Shown: one piece after another, positions 12,004-24,900 of the stretch
Position numbering within the stretch: the stretch's first letter is position 1
Layout of the letters: every line of letters starts with the position of its first letter
Assembly (NCBI GenBank): GCA_013396915.1
Contig: VWZL01004359.1
Coordinates: 240,762-304,761 of the forward strand
Origin: Stercorarius parasiticus
Taxonomy: Eukaryota > Chordata > Aves > Charadriiformes > Stercorariidae
Reading direction: 5' to 3'
DNA length: 64,000 nucleotides
The notes under the pieces: model-generated
Seen by the model: only the letters and a program-made list of their open reading frames with translations
What the model was told of the DNA's origin: nothing
Databases searched by the model: none
Position numbers and translations under genes: made by a program

Positions 12004-14934
12004 CAAAATAATATCCAAATAAAATCTAAAAAATAATAATAATAATTTTTTTAAAAGGCAGCTCTAGGTCAACAGTGTACAACAATGCATCACTCCAGCA
12101 TGCACAGTGTTACTGACAGAGAACAAACTTCCTTCACTTATACCATTGCAGAAAGCTAAATTTGTGAACGTAAGGTTCACATGCACTGGTCTCATGGGAG
12201 CTAACACCTAGAATTCACTGTCCTACAAAAATGTAATGATGTTGCATAAATATAATTTGTTTTTAAAATGCTGCCTAAATCTAGCTCAACTGACACAATA
12301 CAGGTCATCAGCCTGGGTTGATAACACTTTAGATGGACATACTACAAAACATTCATTATATAAAACTGAATATCACCTGTCTGGAGAAGTTTGTAATACC
12401 TGAATATTATCATTCCTTTTCCTTTTATGTATATAATGCATATAAAAGATGACGCATTACTGAAGCAAATGTTTTCTTTCAGAGACGCAGAACATGAAAT
12501 CTATTAACGTTGCAGGGTGTCTTATACATGCAAGCGTCATCGGTGTACCTTACAATGAAATAGTTGTATAGGCAAAAAACATTAACCACACATTTTCCAC
12601 ACGTGGCTTGTAAATCAGGAGACTAAATACAAATGTAGCATGCTGGAAGGCTGTGGTGATTAGGACCGGTCCCAGTGGTCCCCTTATTTTCCATACAGCA
12701 ACGCCTAGATTGCACAGAGACAACAGTATCCATCCTGAATGAAAATATTATCTTACTGCTAGTCGTATTTATACAAAATGAATATCCATCTATCTCAGCC
12801 CTGCACTCAGAAACTTAAGAAAAATCACCTTTAAAAGGAAAAAAATAAAACCTCAATAATTTGAAGTTAGCACCTTTTTTTTGGAAAAGGATTAATTTTC
12901 CATAACAAACAAAGCAAATTCTTCCTTTTTTTTTTCCCCCAATTACATCACATAAATGCTAAATGAGGATCCTAATATCACTGACACTGCTACACTGCAA
13001 ACCTTATTAGCAGAATCTAACTAAGAATATGAAGGTATTAATTAAGACTCAGGTAATGACCATAAGGCGAGTTTGGAGCTGGAATTAAATTGTCCAGATA
13101 CCCACTGCACAGAATTGCCTGCGCTCTGCCCTTTCACAGACCTAGAACTTGGCAGGACGTAAGAGACGCTGCACTTAACTCTTCAGTTTTGCCTTCCACC
13201 CACAACAGAAAATTATGGCTCACGCTCACTGTATCAAATTCCATTTTGGGACACAGAAACGAAAACAATCCAGTCCCATTGTGAAATAACGCAGTAGAGA
13301 ATTACTAAGTTTTACAATAAGGCTGAACTTTTCCTAGACTTCCTTTCAGCAGAAACATCCTGTTAATATGGCAGCATTCAATACAGCAAGCACACATAAG
13401 AATACAATACGCAAACTAATTTACTATCCAAAATATTACTATTTGCCTACAGACAATGCTTAGAAAAAAAACCCAGATACTCTTTATCAACTCGTTTTAA
13501 GATTGCCAGTATTATAATTCTCCAACCAAGTTAAGAATGTAATTTACTTAGCCATAAATAATAACAAGAAAACCATTAAAAGTGATTTTTACATTTAGAA
13601 GAGTAACAGGAGTCATTTCTTAAAGCGATTCTTATGAGACAGGACAGAGAACTCCATGTAAGCACGGCTGCTGAGGTTTCAAGATAGACTACATTTGCAG
13701 TCATTCACGAGTACTTTTTTTTTGGAGGGAAATGGTAGGGCAAAAGCCTAATTATGTAAGTCGTATTACTGCCAAAAATTCTGGGCTTGTTGTTTCCAGA
13801 AGTCAGAGAAAATTGAACTGTCATATGAAAGCAATTGCTCGGGCTGGGCCAGGACAATCAAATGTGGAGCCACATCATTGGTCTGAATTGCTGAGTTGCT
13901 GAAACGCTGATAAATGAAGAGACAAACAGGCACAACATGCACCGACAAGCACTTAAACCGTGCACGGGAGCACGATGCTGCATCCTCAGAACCAAAGGCG
14001 CGCTCACGATCGAGGAGCGGATGTCTGTCTCGGTGAGCAGCCCAGCGCCGGGCTCCAGCACAGTCTGACGGAGCCACTGGGCCAACGCTCTGCACGCACA
14101 CGCTCTCACACCCCACAGTGACGCCTGCATTCGCTCCTGCTCTTCCTTGGGCTGGTTTTCCTCAGTTTTGTTTGCAAAGAAGCAGTAGCAAAAAGGTTAC
14201 AAAACATAATAAAACAAAATGCCAAACGTGCAGAGCCAGAGATGTTATATGCTTTCCATTACGTGTCTTCGGAAGCTGTTTTCAGGATAAGTAATGTTGC
14301 ATAGGACTTTTAACATACAAAAATGTTTAAAGAGTATCACAATGATTGTAAGAAATCAAACACTCGCAAGTTAAAAAATGCCCGGAAAAGGATTTTGGGG
14401 GGTATCCCTGATTTGCCACCCTCACGCAGTCACGCTGCATAATCTCATTTGATTACCCTGCAGACTATATTCCCACAGGACCTCACCTCATTTTGTGTAA
14501 AGAAAGACTTATTGGCTCTGGTCCTGAATAATGATGGAATTGAATCATATCAAAGAGGCAGCGTAAAGATTAATTAAAGGTTTGTGAAGCTTTGTGGCAG
14601 TACAGTGATAAGTGCCATACGAAAACGTACAAGGAATTGAATAATCCTGCCTGTTGAGCTTTGTTTGAATAGTGGGCAGAAAATAAAGTTTAGGCTCCGT
14701 TAAGCAATGCGGTAAAAAACACCCAAACATCAAATAGTTCTTTCAGTCAGCACTGTCCCTCTCACTAAGTGAGACCAAGACTTTATGTAAAAAATGGCTT
14801 GTGCTAAAGACTGCTCTATACCATGCCTTTTTTAACATAGAATCTGAATTTCATTACTATCTTCAAAATTTCTTTTCAACACAGTATTTCAATGTATATG
14901 GTTTTCCTAACAGGGCAAGTTAAAAAGAGAAGAA

Positions 14935-15260
14935 CCAGCACTATCCCCACTGCTCCACAAAACTCGTATCCCACAGGAAGCAACAGCGTGGCTGAACTAA
15001 TTACACCTGCTGAGGAGGCAAAATGCTCATCAGCCCCTTCCCAGCTCATCCCACTGCCCCCTTCTGCGGTGCCTGTCTTGCCCCACCACCCCGGCCCCAG
15101 ACTCCCATCTTCAGTTCCAATAACTCTCCTACTAGTCCCTGCTTGCCCCAAACTCTTGCCCAACCGGTCCCGATTCCCATCTTCTCCTGCCAACATCCCT
15201 TCCCGCCTCCCCCCGCTCCGCAGCTGCCCTGCTCTGCCAGCACGAGGCAGGTGCCAACAC
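14935..15260. repeat. CT-rich degenerate repeat tract
   Basis: The plus strand is dominated by C+T. Imperfect units recur: CCGGCCCCAGACTCCCATCT near 15,090 and CCGGTCCCGATTCCCATCT near 15,164, about 75 bp apart. This suggests a decayed minisatellite. The 191-codon plus-strand and 162-codon overlapping frames across it are low-complexity Pro/Ser-rich and not credible as genes. Confidence 0.45.
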
Positions 15261-15684
15261 CTCTCCCTTTCCTCCTCACTTCAATGGATTCCGACATGGG
15301 CAGGAGAAAGCACACCAAGGTCAGGCTTCAAACCCCTCCTCCAGAACAGAAGGTTGTCAGAATTAATGGCTGTTTTAAATACAGAGAAAATAATTCCTCT
15401 TTTTTCCTATTATTTCTGGCATTATTTCTTAACTTATTTTTGGAAACAGGTAACTCATTCTCAATGAAGTTTCAGGAAAAGAGTTTTATTAAAAAAAAAA
15501 AAAGAGGTTAAAAAAAAAAGTCACACCACCTTACTCTAGACCTTTAACATGGAAAAAAAAAATCACTCTCAGGCTGTTAAAGTGTATTGACTATGTAATT
15601 AATTGAGATTATGATCTTACAAAGCATCTAGTCACTAAAAGCCCCATGAAAATAATCGGTGCTACCTATTCCAGCTATGTATTT

Positions 15685-15727
15685 GTAGATATGTACATAC
15701 ATATATATGTACATGTATGTGTGTGTC
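15685..15727. repeat. Palindromic TA/TG microsatellite
   Basis: A patch of ATGTACATAC, ATATATATG and TACATGTATGTGTGTG words forms a short self-complementary microsatellite. Confidence 0.7.
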
Positions 15728-17654
15728 TATAACGACTTCTAAAAACGGGCTCATTTTTCTCTGTACCATCACTGCCTCAGGTTATTAAAACAGAACTGAT
15801 GTGAAATACATTTCTCTATGCATGCTGTTGGCTGAATTAAAAATAAACAAACAAATAAATAAAACCGTAACAAGATACACCTTAGTTAGACTTGATGACC
15901 TGTTCTCCTTTTTATGGACATGCTTAATTTTATTTCTCACACACCTTATTCACGCAGATACTCTACTAAATCATTCCATGTTCTCAAAAGTATTTTAAAA
16001 CACACTTTTGACAATGCTGCCGACTGGAATAAGAACAACCGACAAAAAAAACGTCAAAACTGTTTACAACAGGAGAAATTCAAATTATTATTCTTTTCCA
16101 ATTTTCTATCTAAATATGCACCAATCAAATCCTCCATAACACAATGTTAAGAACCTGTATCAAAGAAAGCAAAGCAAATACTGCCACCAAGATCAATCCC
16201 ACCGGCTACAGTGCAAGAGGACTAGTGGAACAGCTCCCCGCACCTCCCATATGTCAGAACGTATTTGTCACACCACGTAACAGAACCCTGTGATGTCTAT
16301 ACACTTGTTGCACTCTAAACTACCACGACAACTATTCGCAATTAAAAGAGAAATGCAACAAAACCAGTAAACGGTCTCCATTTCCCTGCGTTTCGTCCCT
16401 TTGAGCCCTTCCTCTGCTAGTCATTTTGGCGGTGGATTGAGACATGGAAGTGGTGAAGTTCTACCTAGAGAAAAAAAAGCAACGCCGAGAAGAGCCCTCT
16501 CCACAAACTCTGTCCCAACTGCCCTCCACGGAGCTGCGTAACCGGCCCCAGTTCCAGCTCCCGACAGGTTTTCCCCGGCATGCGTGCCCGTGCCAAGGCG
16601 GACGAGCTGCGTGCCACAGCCCCACAAACGGCTCAGCCCGGCACAGCACACGCTCCTGCCCACACCTGCACCCACATGAAATGCAGATCACGTGGATGAA
16701 TAACTTCACAATTCAAACCCACGGCTCCGCAACTGAAGATTTCCAAGTATTTCATACGTCTTCAGAAAATTCCACTGCAGCAGAGGCACGACAGTGCTGG
16801 GGCCAACAGAACAAAATCCTGATGTGTCTGAAACTTAAATACTGTTCCATATTTCCAAATACACTAACAGATCGTGTAAAGTAAGTGAAATAAGGAGACT
16901 GCTGAAAAACTAGAACCTAGCAGTGACCTTGCCCCTTTTTTCCCCCCATGTTCTTTATGTTGCAACCCCATAATATTGCAAAGTTTTGCAATACTGATGT
17001 TTTTCTTAAAGCCCCATTTCTCCCAAGGGCACATGAAGACATTGCATACGATTTATTTTTATTTTTTAAGTTTTTAATTCTCACAGATAAACAAAGAACC
17101 ATGTAAATTATGCCTCAAAGTGAGTCCAAAAGCTCAAAACTAGAAAGCAGTGAAAAGTTTTTAATTGAAGAATTTTGAAGGCCAAGTTGAAGTGCTAAAA
17201 TGTTTGGGTTTGGCAGAACACAAAAACTTAAAAAAAAGTGTAGAGGGATAAATACTCTAAAAATACATTTTCTTCTTAGGTGTCCAATTATTCAAATGCA
17301 CTCAATCATTTAGGCGTCTTCTCTCTCAGGACAACTTCGCTATCTTAAGGTTTCTCTGAAGTCAGATATTCAGACACCCGTAACACAAAATCAAAGAAAT
17401 TATCATATGGAAATATTTATGACAGAGGTCCTAAGAGGCCATTTCCCAGTTACGTTCCACAAAGACAATAAAGAACGCAACTAAACTAAACTCAAGTCAC
17501 GTGATCAGTATTTTTACTTTAAAATGTTTAATAAAAAGGTTAATTTTCTAGCATGTAATACAGACAATGTATTAGAAATATCACACGGATAGAATTTCTA
17601 TCTCCAAGGAACCTCGCAAACACGAATACGTGCAGTTTCCTCCTGAGGCGAGTC

Positions 17655-17780
17655 TCACACCTATATCGCAGCTGGAGAAACCGAGGCAGGAAGGCAAGAT
17701 TCACCTGAAGGCACAGAAGCTAGTCAGGTCCTGAGCCCCAACACTGAGCCAGAGACCACACCCTGCTTTCATCCACTCTA
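17655..17780 (-). mobile_element. Probable ancient MIR-type SINE relic
   Basis: The plus strand reads GCTGGAGAAACCGAGGCAGG, then AAGGCACAGAAGCTAGTCAG, then a TGAGCC and CACCCTGCTTTCATCC end. This follows, in order and spacing, the antisense MIR core as I remember it (gaggaaactgaggcacag, a caaggtcacacagctagt-like part, then an accctgctct end). It appears strongly diverged, as expected for a pre-avian element. The match is by eye and could be coincidental. Confidence 0.45.
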
Positions 17781-20700
17781 GTAATTAAAAATAAAAGAAT
17801 CCTTGGTCTGTATATTCTTTTCAGGCAGAACCTGTCTGACCTGTTAATCTACTGACAATGTATTTAAAAAGTCACAAGACAGGCAGCCGGTGCAGAAACC
17901 TTATTAAAAGAATCCTGATACCGCATGTTTCTTGTAGAATACCTGCCTCTTTTGCCTTACTCCGGACTGTGTTCATTCTGCGTACCACCTTCTTTAGTTT
18001 TGGACAATGGGGGATATAAATTGTGCCAGATTCTTGTTCTGAGGAGGCAATGCCTTCTCTAAACATGTCTTACAAGAAGGCAAAGAAATTAATTCAGTCA
18101 TCAGGAAACAAAAAAATAAATACAGGGCCACGTTATTCCCCTTGCTCTGATCAAGGCAGAATGGAAGTATGCAAGGAAACTGCAAAGTGGTAGAAATCCC
18201 TATTAAAAATACTGGCGGAGTTCAGATTCTTCCAAGGACCACAAGGGAGATTTGATCTCACCAGTGAGCACAGCAGGCATTTACCCTCTGCAAAGGCAAC
18301 CAGATTCACAGAAGTGAGTGAAGGCAGCTAATTCTTGCCTGTAATTCCTGATTTGCAAGCCTAGCATTGCATCAATCTGTGTGGACAGCCCTTGGGAAAC
18401 TGGCTGAATTGCTCTTCTTCTGGCATTCTTGGATTCTTCTTGTGAACCTTTACACGTCTCGGTGAGCACAATCTGGTTCTTAACTTTAACTAGAAAAACC
18501 ATGGTCTGGCTGTGGTCTCAGAAGGACATCCTTTCACACTGTTTTTGCATTTAAATTGGGATATGTCTGACTCCGCCAATATCAAACATGAGAAAGCTAG
18601 TCAAAATGAGGACTCCATATCCACATACATCACATTAATTAGAATTTCACAATACTGTTCATGGGAATAAGCACTGGCAAGATTGCAGCCTCGGTAAAAA
18701 ATCTGCAGTACAGATGATCCCAAGATCAAAGTTCACCTTACAGACTTATCATCAGCAGGATTCAGCTACAAAGGGAAACATACCATCAGAGTTATATCAC
18801 AAACCCATACCACAGCGCTCTCCATGTGTACACATCACTTCCTTCAGGAAAAGTACCTTCGTGGGGTTGCCTGAAGAACACAAACAGGGTGCTGAAGCCA
18901 TGCCTGCCAATTTTCTGAAACGAATAACCCTCCCAACTCAAAAGCCAATAAGCGCTTCATGTTCTGTCAGACTGCAGCAGATACGCCACAAGTAAATTCA
19001 AGTCACTAATATTATAAAACAGCAGACCAACTGAGCTGCCTGTGTAAAATAAAGGACTAACACATTAGTCCCTGTTAAAACTGCTGTCTGATTTTTATGT
19101 CTATTAGATTTTATACCACCAAGAAAGTCCATCTCTGCTGAGCTATATACCTTTTCTACATTCCTCCGTTTTTCTCTGAACACAAACATGTACATGCGGA
19201 ACATGAATTTTCAAAGTTTAGCACAATTTTCACAAACTAGTAGTTAACACTCTACTTCCACTGCTGTCACTATTCTCATTCTTATTTGCTGACAGGCAGT
19301 AATAGCTTCATTTTTATACACCACTTTCTCCTGAGCTTTTCCGCATGTTTAACAAAGACTGAAGGCTCAAGGCTTTTGTGGCTTCAGAACAGTTGGTGAA
19401 CTATCTATGGTGATGGAAACTGCCCCCCAGTTAGACTAACACAGGAGATGGCCATCACGTTATACAGTAACATTTGAGCAACACAGTGTCTGTATCACAG
19501 CAGTTATGCTCATTTAGGCTTTATTCTATACTCCCAGACGGGTCGACTTGATTTAGGTTTCCGTTGCTTGCGTGAAGATGGAATTTGTGTCAGGAATGCC
19601 TATGCAGAGAACACAATCCCAAAGAAACCAATCAGCCTCACCAGCCTGCATGGCAGTTGCCTTGGAATTAAATATCAAGACTGCTATCTGAGCACTGTCA
19701 TAGGTTCTTACACATATAATAATTTGCAAAGTTTTGAGGAAAAAAATTGCTAGCAAAAAAAGGTGATACAACTCAGTTAACTCTGCTGCATAACAGACAT
19801 CCAAAATAAATTCTGTGTCTTTAGATGCCAGTGTAAAAATGTGTTATTTTGTTTACCATAAACTCAGCAAAACAGTGATTCTAGATAAACAGCTCTAACT
19901 GCAGAATGTCAGAAGATGACAGTGAGGCTGCCCAAATGAAATAAGCACATAAAAAAAATCTAATAGAACATGAAGTTCTTGTCTTCACATGCTTACATGT
20001 ATACCCCTCTAATATTGCAATTAAAAAGTTTATTCTTGATGTTATTTGATTCAACTGCAGTAAGCCCTATGAAGACTTGAATCGATTAAAATGGTTGTAG
20101 CGTGTGTTACTCATATGAGTAAACTCTGAACTGATACTGCTTTGTCACCATAAGGGCCTGCGCCAGTTCCACAAAGTTGTTGGTTTCCAAGGAAAAATGG
20201 CTAACTCTTCTGTACACAGCCTAAAACTGAGAACAGGCTGGGAAGGTACATGACACCAAAAATAAACTAATAAATTCCGATTCCTTTGCAGTTGCGGAGA
20301 ATCCTGCTTTACTCAATGCGCGTGGTAGAAAGGAATCAGAATAAAATACCATCCTCAGCCCAAGTGCTGACTTGGCCTCAGAGAACAAGTGGCAGAAAAC
20401 AAATCAGTAATGTTTTGGGGGGGTAAGCGTCTCTGACCCTGGCTTGGGGCAGAGCCGAACGGACCCTCATGCAGGGGGTGGTTGCTGGGCAGGGGTGCAG
20501 GGCGGCACAGGGTGGGGCACAGCAACGGGACCCTCCGCACCCTCAGCTCCCCCAGATTTCTGAGCCCAGCAGGAGCTGCTTCCAGCAGAAACAGGAAGAC
20601 CTGTCACAATGAGCAGCACCCAGAACCTCCTTAGAAAAAGGGGGGCATGTTTACTGCTGAAACATCTTTTGAAGAAGAAGTACACTGACCTACTATGCAA

Positions 20701-20951
20701 ACGGTGACAAACAGTCGTTTGAAGTTTAGCCCAAAGCCTGTGGCCACTCTGGTGGACAATTCTTGTTAAAAGCATCATTATACTTTAGTTAAAGTTTTTC
20801 TGCACAGTTGTAAACTAAGTTAGCAATGAAGCTTGACGTTCTAGTTATGTGTGCGCTACACACACAGTATAGAAGGGCTTCAAGAAAACAGCAATGATTC
20901 TTAAATACTGAGCTACCAGGTCAAAACTATCTGTAGTCTGGCAACCCATAA

Positions 20952-20956
20952 AGCAA
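20952..20956. repeat. Target-site duplication, left copy (AGCAA)
   Basis: AGCAA lies immediately before the TGTATTGGG start of the LTR. The same five bases follow the LTR at 21,910-21,914. Confidence 0.8.
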
Positions 20957-21138
20957 TGTATTGGGTTTGTGTGGCAAGGTTTTTGTAGCAGGGGGGCTGC
21001 AGAGGTGGTTCCTGTGAGAACCTGTTAGAACCTCCCCCCACATCCGACCAAGCCGATGCCCAAGCTGGCTCCAAGACAGACCCCGCCGCTGGCCAAGGCC
21101 AAGCCCATCCGTGACAGCGGTATCACCTCTGTGATAGC

Positions 21139-21146
21139 ATATTTAA
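21139..21146 (+). promoter_or_regulatory. TATA-like box of the LTR
   Basis: CATATTTAAGAAGG lies about 180 bp into the LTR, which is the expected place for the retroviral U3 promoter. Whether it is still active is unknown. Confidence 0.5.
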
Positions 21147-21283
21147 GAAGGAAAAACTGCTGGGCAACAGCAGCTGGAGACAGGAGTGAGAAGATGTGAG
21201 AGCAACAACTCTGCAGACACCCAGGTCAGTGCAGAAGAAGGGGAGGAGGTGCTCCAGGGACCAGAGCAGAGCCCATAGTGAAG

Positions 21284-21385
21284 ACCATGGTGAGGCAGGC
21301 TGCAGCCCATGGGGGTCCCTGGTGGAGCAGAAATCCATCTGCAGCCCATGGGCACCCATGGTGGAGCAGAGATCCACCTGCAGTC
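21284..21385 (+). repeat. Internal tandem units in the LTR
   Basis: CTGCAGCCCATGGG followed by a CC(A/C)TGGTGGAGCAGA(A/G)ATCCA unit recurs with a period of about 45 bp, and a looser GGAGCAG unit continues downstream to ~21,510. Such U3 repeats vary in copy number between copies of this LTR type. Confidence 0.6.
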
Positions 21386-21721
21386 TGTTCCTGAAGGACC
21401 GCACCCCGTGGAAGGGTCCCATGCTGGAGCAGTTTGGGAGGGACTCCAGCCTCTGGAAAGGATCCACGTTGGAGAAGTCTGGAGGACTGTCCCCTGTGGG
21501 AGGGACCCCACGCTGAAGCTGGGTGGAGTGTGAGGAGGAAAGAGTGGCAGAACAAGGTGGGATGAACTGACCACAACCCCCCTTCCCCATTCCACACTGC
21601 TCAGGGGGAGGATGAAGAGAATATCAGGAGTGAAGCTGAGCCCGGGAGAAAGGAAGGGGTGGGCAAAAGGCGTTTTAAGATTTGGGTTTATTTCTCATTC
21701 TCCTACTCTGATTTGATTTGT

Positions 21722-21727
21722 AATAAA
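21722..21727 (+). terminator. Polyadenylation signal AATAAA in the LTR
   Basis: AATAAA sits in TTTGTAATAAACTAAAC, followed by a T/G-rich stretch (GTCTGTTTTGCCGGTGATGG). This is the normal R-region poly(A) arrangement. It lies on the plus strand, so it does not act on VGLL4 transcripts. Confidence 0.6.
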
Positions 21728-21909
21728 CTAAACTAATTTCTCAGAGTCAGGTCTGTTTTGCCGGTGATGGTAATTGCTGAGGGATCTCCCTGTCCTCATC
21801 TCGACCCATGAGTCTTTCGTTGCATTTTCTCTCCCCGTCCTGCTGAGCAGGGCAGTGGCGGAGTGGCTTTGGTGGGCACCTGGTGTCTAGCCATGGTCAA
21901 CCCGCCGTG

Positions 21910-21914
21910 AGCAA
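21910..21914. repeat. Target-site duplication, right copy (AGCAA)
   Basis: Perfect copy of the five bases found directly left of the LTR at 20,952-20,956. Confidence 0.8.
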
Positions 21915-24900
21915 GGAAATCACAGTCCATACCTCAAATTCAGCGGAAACTGAACAGTCACCATGTTGCATGGTGTGAATTTTATTCCTCCTGTTTGTCT
22001 AACATTGCACCAGAAAGGTTAGAGAGTGCTGTCATTGATTTAGACCGTAACAGATTCAATACCTACTGCACAGTGGCATGACAAAACCAAGCCCTACGGT
22101 CGGAAAAAATCCTTATCAGCTAAAATATGATAGTAACAGACTTTAAGAAAAAATGTTGCAGCTCTTAAGGGATCTTTAAGTCATCAATTTCTTTCTCCCC
22201 ACACCCATCCAGCTTAATTCCCTACAGAATTCCCTATGCCTTTCCAGTTTTCTTCTCAAACATTTACTTCAGAATGACATGGATATTATGCCTTACAAAA
22301 ATATTTATATACCTAAAGTCTTATGAATTATAGGCTAAACCAGCCCTTCAGCAATTCACGCCACTGCAAAGAAATGGTGCTAAATGTGCTAAGAATGTAC
22401 TGACACAGGGCAGCTGATCTTATAATTCCTCCATCCCCATTTTACTTCATTTCCCACTACATCTTTCACTCACTGTTAGCAATATACCTTTGAAAGGGCA
22501 AACACCTATCAAATTCCAGTTAAAGCTGAGGACCCAAACCTCCATTCCACTGTTCTAGGAATACATTCTCAACTCAATATCACTTAATTATTGGATAAAA
22601 GTATTAAACATAATGAAATACTTCATTACAGTAATACAATTAATTTCAGTGCAATTTCTTGAAATTAAAATAATCTCAGTTACTTTACAAATAACATTAA
22701 GTGGATTTCCTTACAGCCATGCAAACACCAAAAATGTAAGGACACCAATTCACATTGAACATTTAATTAAGCACTTAGCCCATGGAACTCAATTCCAACA
22801 GTACGTTGTACATTCATTTTCAGCCCATAGTCTATTACACACACACACAAGAATAACCACATAATACTGCCTCCATAATGGCAGGTAGAAAGAAAATTAA
22901 AAGAAAGACCTCGGAGAATGCAGAAGAGTAAATTCTGAAAAAAGGATGTGATACACTTCACACAAATACCAGAGCTTATTTTCACATTCGTCAGTGCACA
23001 AAACAATTGTAACAGGGATTACGAATGAATGCAGCTCTCACATGTGCACACCTCATGTGAAGAATGAAGCAAGAATTACCAAAACGTGTGCAACCTTCAA
23101 CACGTAGCCGCCTCCTGCCGCCACCAGGACACGGGGCTATCGGCAGCTCCGTGAGTGTCCGGCCTGGGATCCTGTCCCTGATTATACGCACGCTGCTACA
23201 CATCCCCGGTCCCTCTCAGGATTAAAACTGTTAGAAGCCATTTATCAATAGTCACTCATTTTTCTGGATTTGCAACAATTCTAGTTTAGAAACAGCTGGC
23301 AGTGGCCCCTAAACATGAGAATTCGATTATTATTTCTTTTTCACTGTCTCAGTCTGAATGCACAGGCACATTTGACTACCACACTTTCACACAGACAAAC
23401 AGGAACCCTCTAAAAGCTGTTCCTGGCTCACTATAAATAGCAAATCCTTTTTGCTCTGTTTTATCTTTTCTTTTTCTTTTTTTTTTTAATGAATATAGGT
23501 GTGTAAATATTTTCCTTCATATGTTTGTATCTAAGCATCAGCTTAAAAAACCCCAAGAAATAAAGCACACCTCAAACCAAAATTCTACTCTCAGTAACAT
23601 AAGCATAAATACAGAATATACAGAGAAAGCTCATTAAATTTTGAACTGTCAGACATAACTAATCTAAGAAAAAAACAAAAGAAATCGTTACAAAATAGAG
23701 ATTAGCATATATTCTCTCTGAAGCTTCCCTATCTGCTACATCCTTTCATAAAATAGCAGTTAAGAAAATGATAAGAAAAGGTCTGGGGGAAAAAGAAAAA
23801 AAAAAAAAAGGTAAACTTCTGTGAAATCTTACCAGAACCATTGGAAAATATGATCTCCTAGAACAGGGAATGATGAAAAGAGAAAGGATGGGCTAGACAA
23901 ACCGTCACTGAAGCAAAGAAGCTGGGCAGCCTTTAACATTCCTCATCAGCCCCCTCCCCAAGCCCTGTACAGAACTTCCAGTTCCCCTCCAGCTCTTCCC
24001 AGCTGCTGGGCAGTAGGCAATCATTCATACAAGCTGGGCTTGCTAAAAGACACACGGGTAACTTGGGGAGAGAAATGGAAGAAACTGGCATTAATCAAAA
24101 GATAGCCTGTTTGTTTTCCCGGTCTAAAAGGAAATGTGATACTTCACAAAGTTATAGATGGCTTCGCTTCTTGCAGTGACAGCATTCAGAGATACTTTTT
24201 GGTTGCACTTTTTGGGTGTTTTTTCAAACCCTTTTAAATCATTTGTAATCATTCTGTAGAGCCACACCAGAAAATAATTCAAAATCACCTCCCCCTTTTC
24301 CTAACACAGTTGTTTACAATCACCATTTAACAATCACCGAGCTTAAAACAAAGTGTATGGTGTAGATTCATTCATTTTTACTGTGCCATGAAAACGAAAC
24401 TGGGAGTTTTGCCAGAATTACACGTGGAGCACTAAGTGAGTAAGTACCCAGCCCGTCTACTAGCAGTGACCTTCGCTGTCAGAGCATTCCAACAGAGAAA
24501 TTGCGGTTCTGGGTGAGAGAGAGAGGAAAAAAAAACATAATATTATGGAGGGGAAATGATCACCTCCACAAGAGTGAGCACTCTCCAAGGAATTATTATT
24601 TTTATTCTAAATTTGAGTTAGATACACTTGCCTTTAAGTGTTGAGATGCCGTGTTTTACAAGAAGGCAGTGAAAAGTCAACTAAGTTGTTTTCTCCAATA
24701 TGGGAGACTAAGAGAATCCAAAATTTCTTTAAAAGAAGACACAGCTCCACTGGAGTTTTGGCCCATCATGAAGTAACCCACATAATGATAAGAAAAGTGA
24801 CCAAGAAGGAAAGGACACATGTTAGTGACATAAGCTCACCCTTTTTTTGGACATTGAAGAATGAGTGACTGGGTGAGCTACAGGTACAAACACAAAGGAA

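Larger units (their letters stand above)
12004..20951. other. Intronic DNA between CR1 and LTR
   Basis: No gene recognised. It holds an ORF and CpG-rich patch at 13,766-14,130 (see findings), a CT-rich tract at 14,935-15,260, an AT/TG palindromic microsatellite at 15,685-15,727, a probable MIR relic near 17.7 kb, and a moderately GC-rich patch at 20,360-20,640. The rest is ordinary AT-rich intron. Confidence 0.55.
20957..21909 (+). mobile_element. Solo LTR of an avian endogenous retrovirus (ERVL-like)
   Basis: A 953-bp LTR begins TGTATTGGGTTTGTGTGGCA and ends CAACCCGCCGTG. It has a TATTTAAGAAGG TATA-like box near 21,140 and an AATAAA polyadenylation signal at 21,722-21,727, so its own direction is plus, antisense to VGLL4. 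The 5-bp target duplication suits the ERVL class. From memory the sequence resembles the abundant TguLTR5-type bird LTRs; the family name is not verified. There is no internal gag, pol or env next to it, so it is a recombined single LTR. The terminal CA appears as TG, which is consistent with decay. Open frames inside (up to 155 codons, both strands) come from the internal GC-rich repeats and are not viral genes. Confidence 0.9.

Noticed and set aside
11587..12036. 149-codon plus-strand and other frames across the N gap
   Set aside because: They read through unknown bases and through an antisense CR1 copy, so they have no coding meaning.
14892..15511. 191- and 162-codon plus-strand frames
   Set aside because: They lie in a C+T-skewed degenerate repeat. 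The products are Pro/Ser/Leu low-complexity with no supported splice sites.
21123..21595. Overlapping 123-155 codon frames inside the LTR
   Set aside because: They arise from the repeated CTGCAGCCCATGG/GGAGCAG units of the LTR U3. No retroviral gag, pol or env motif is present.
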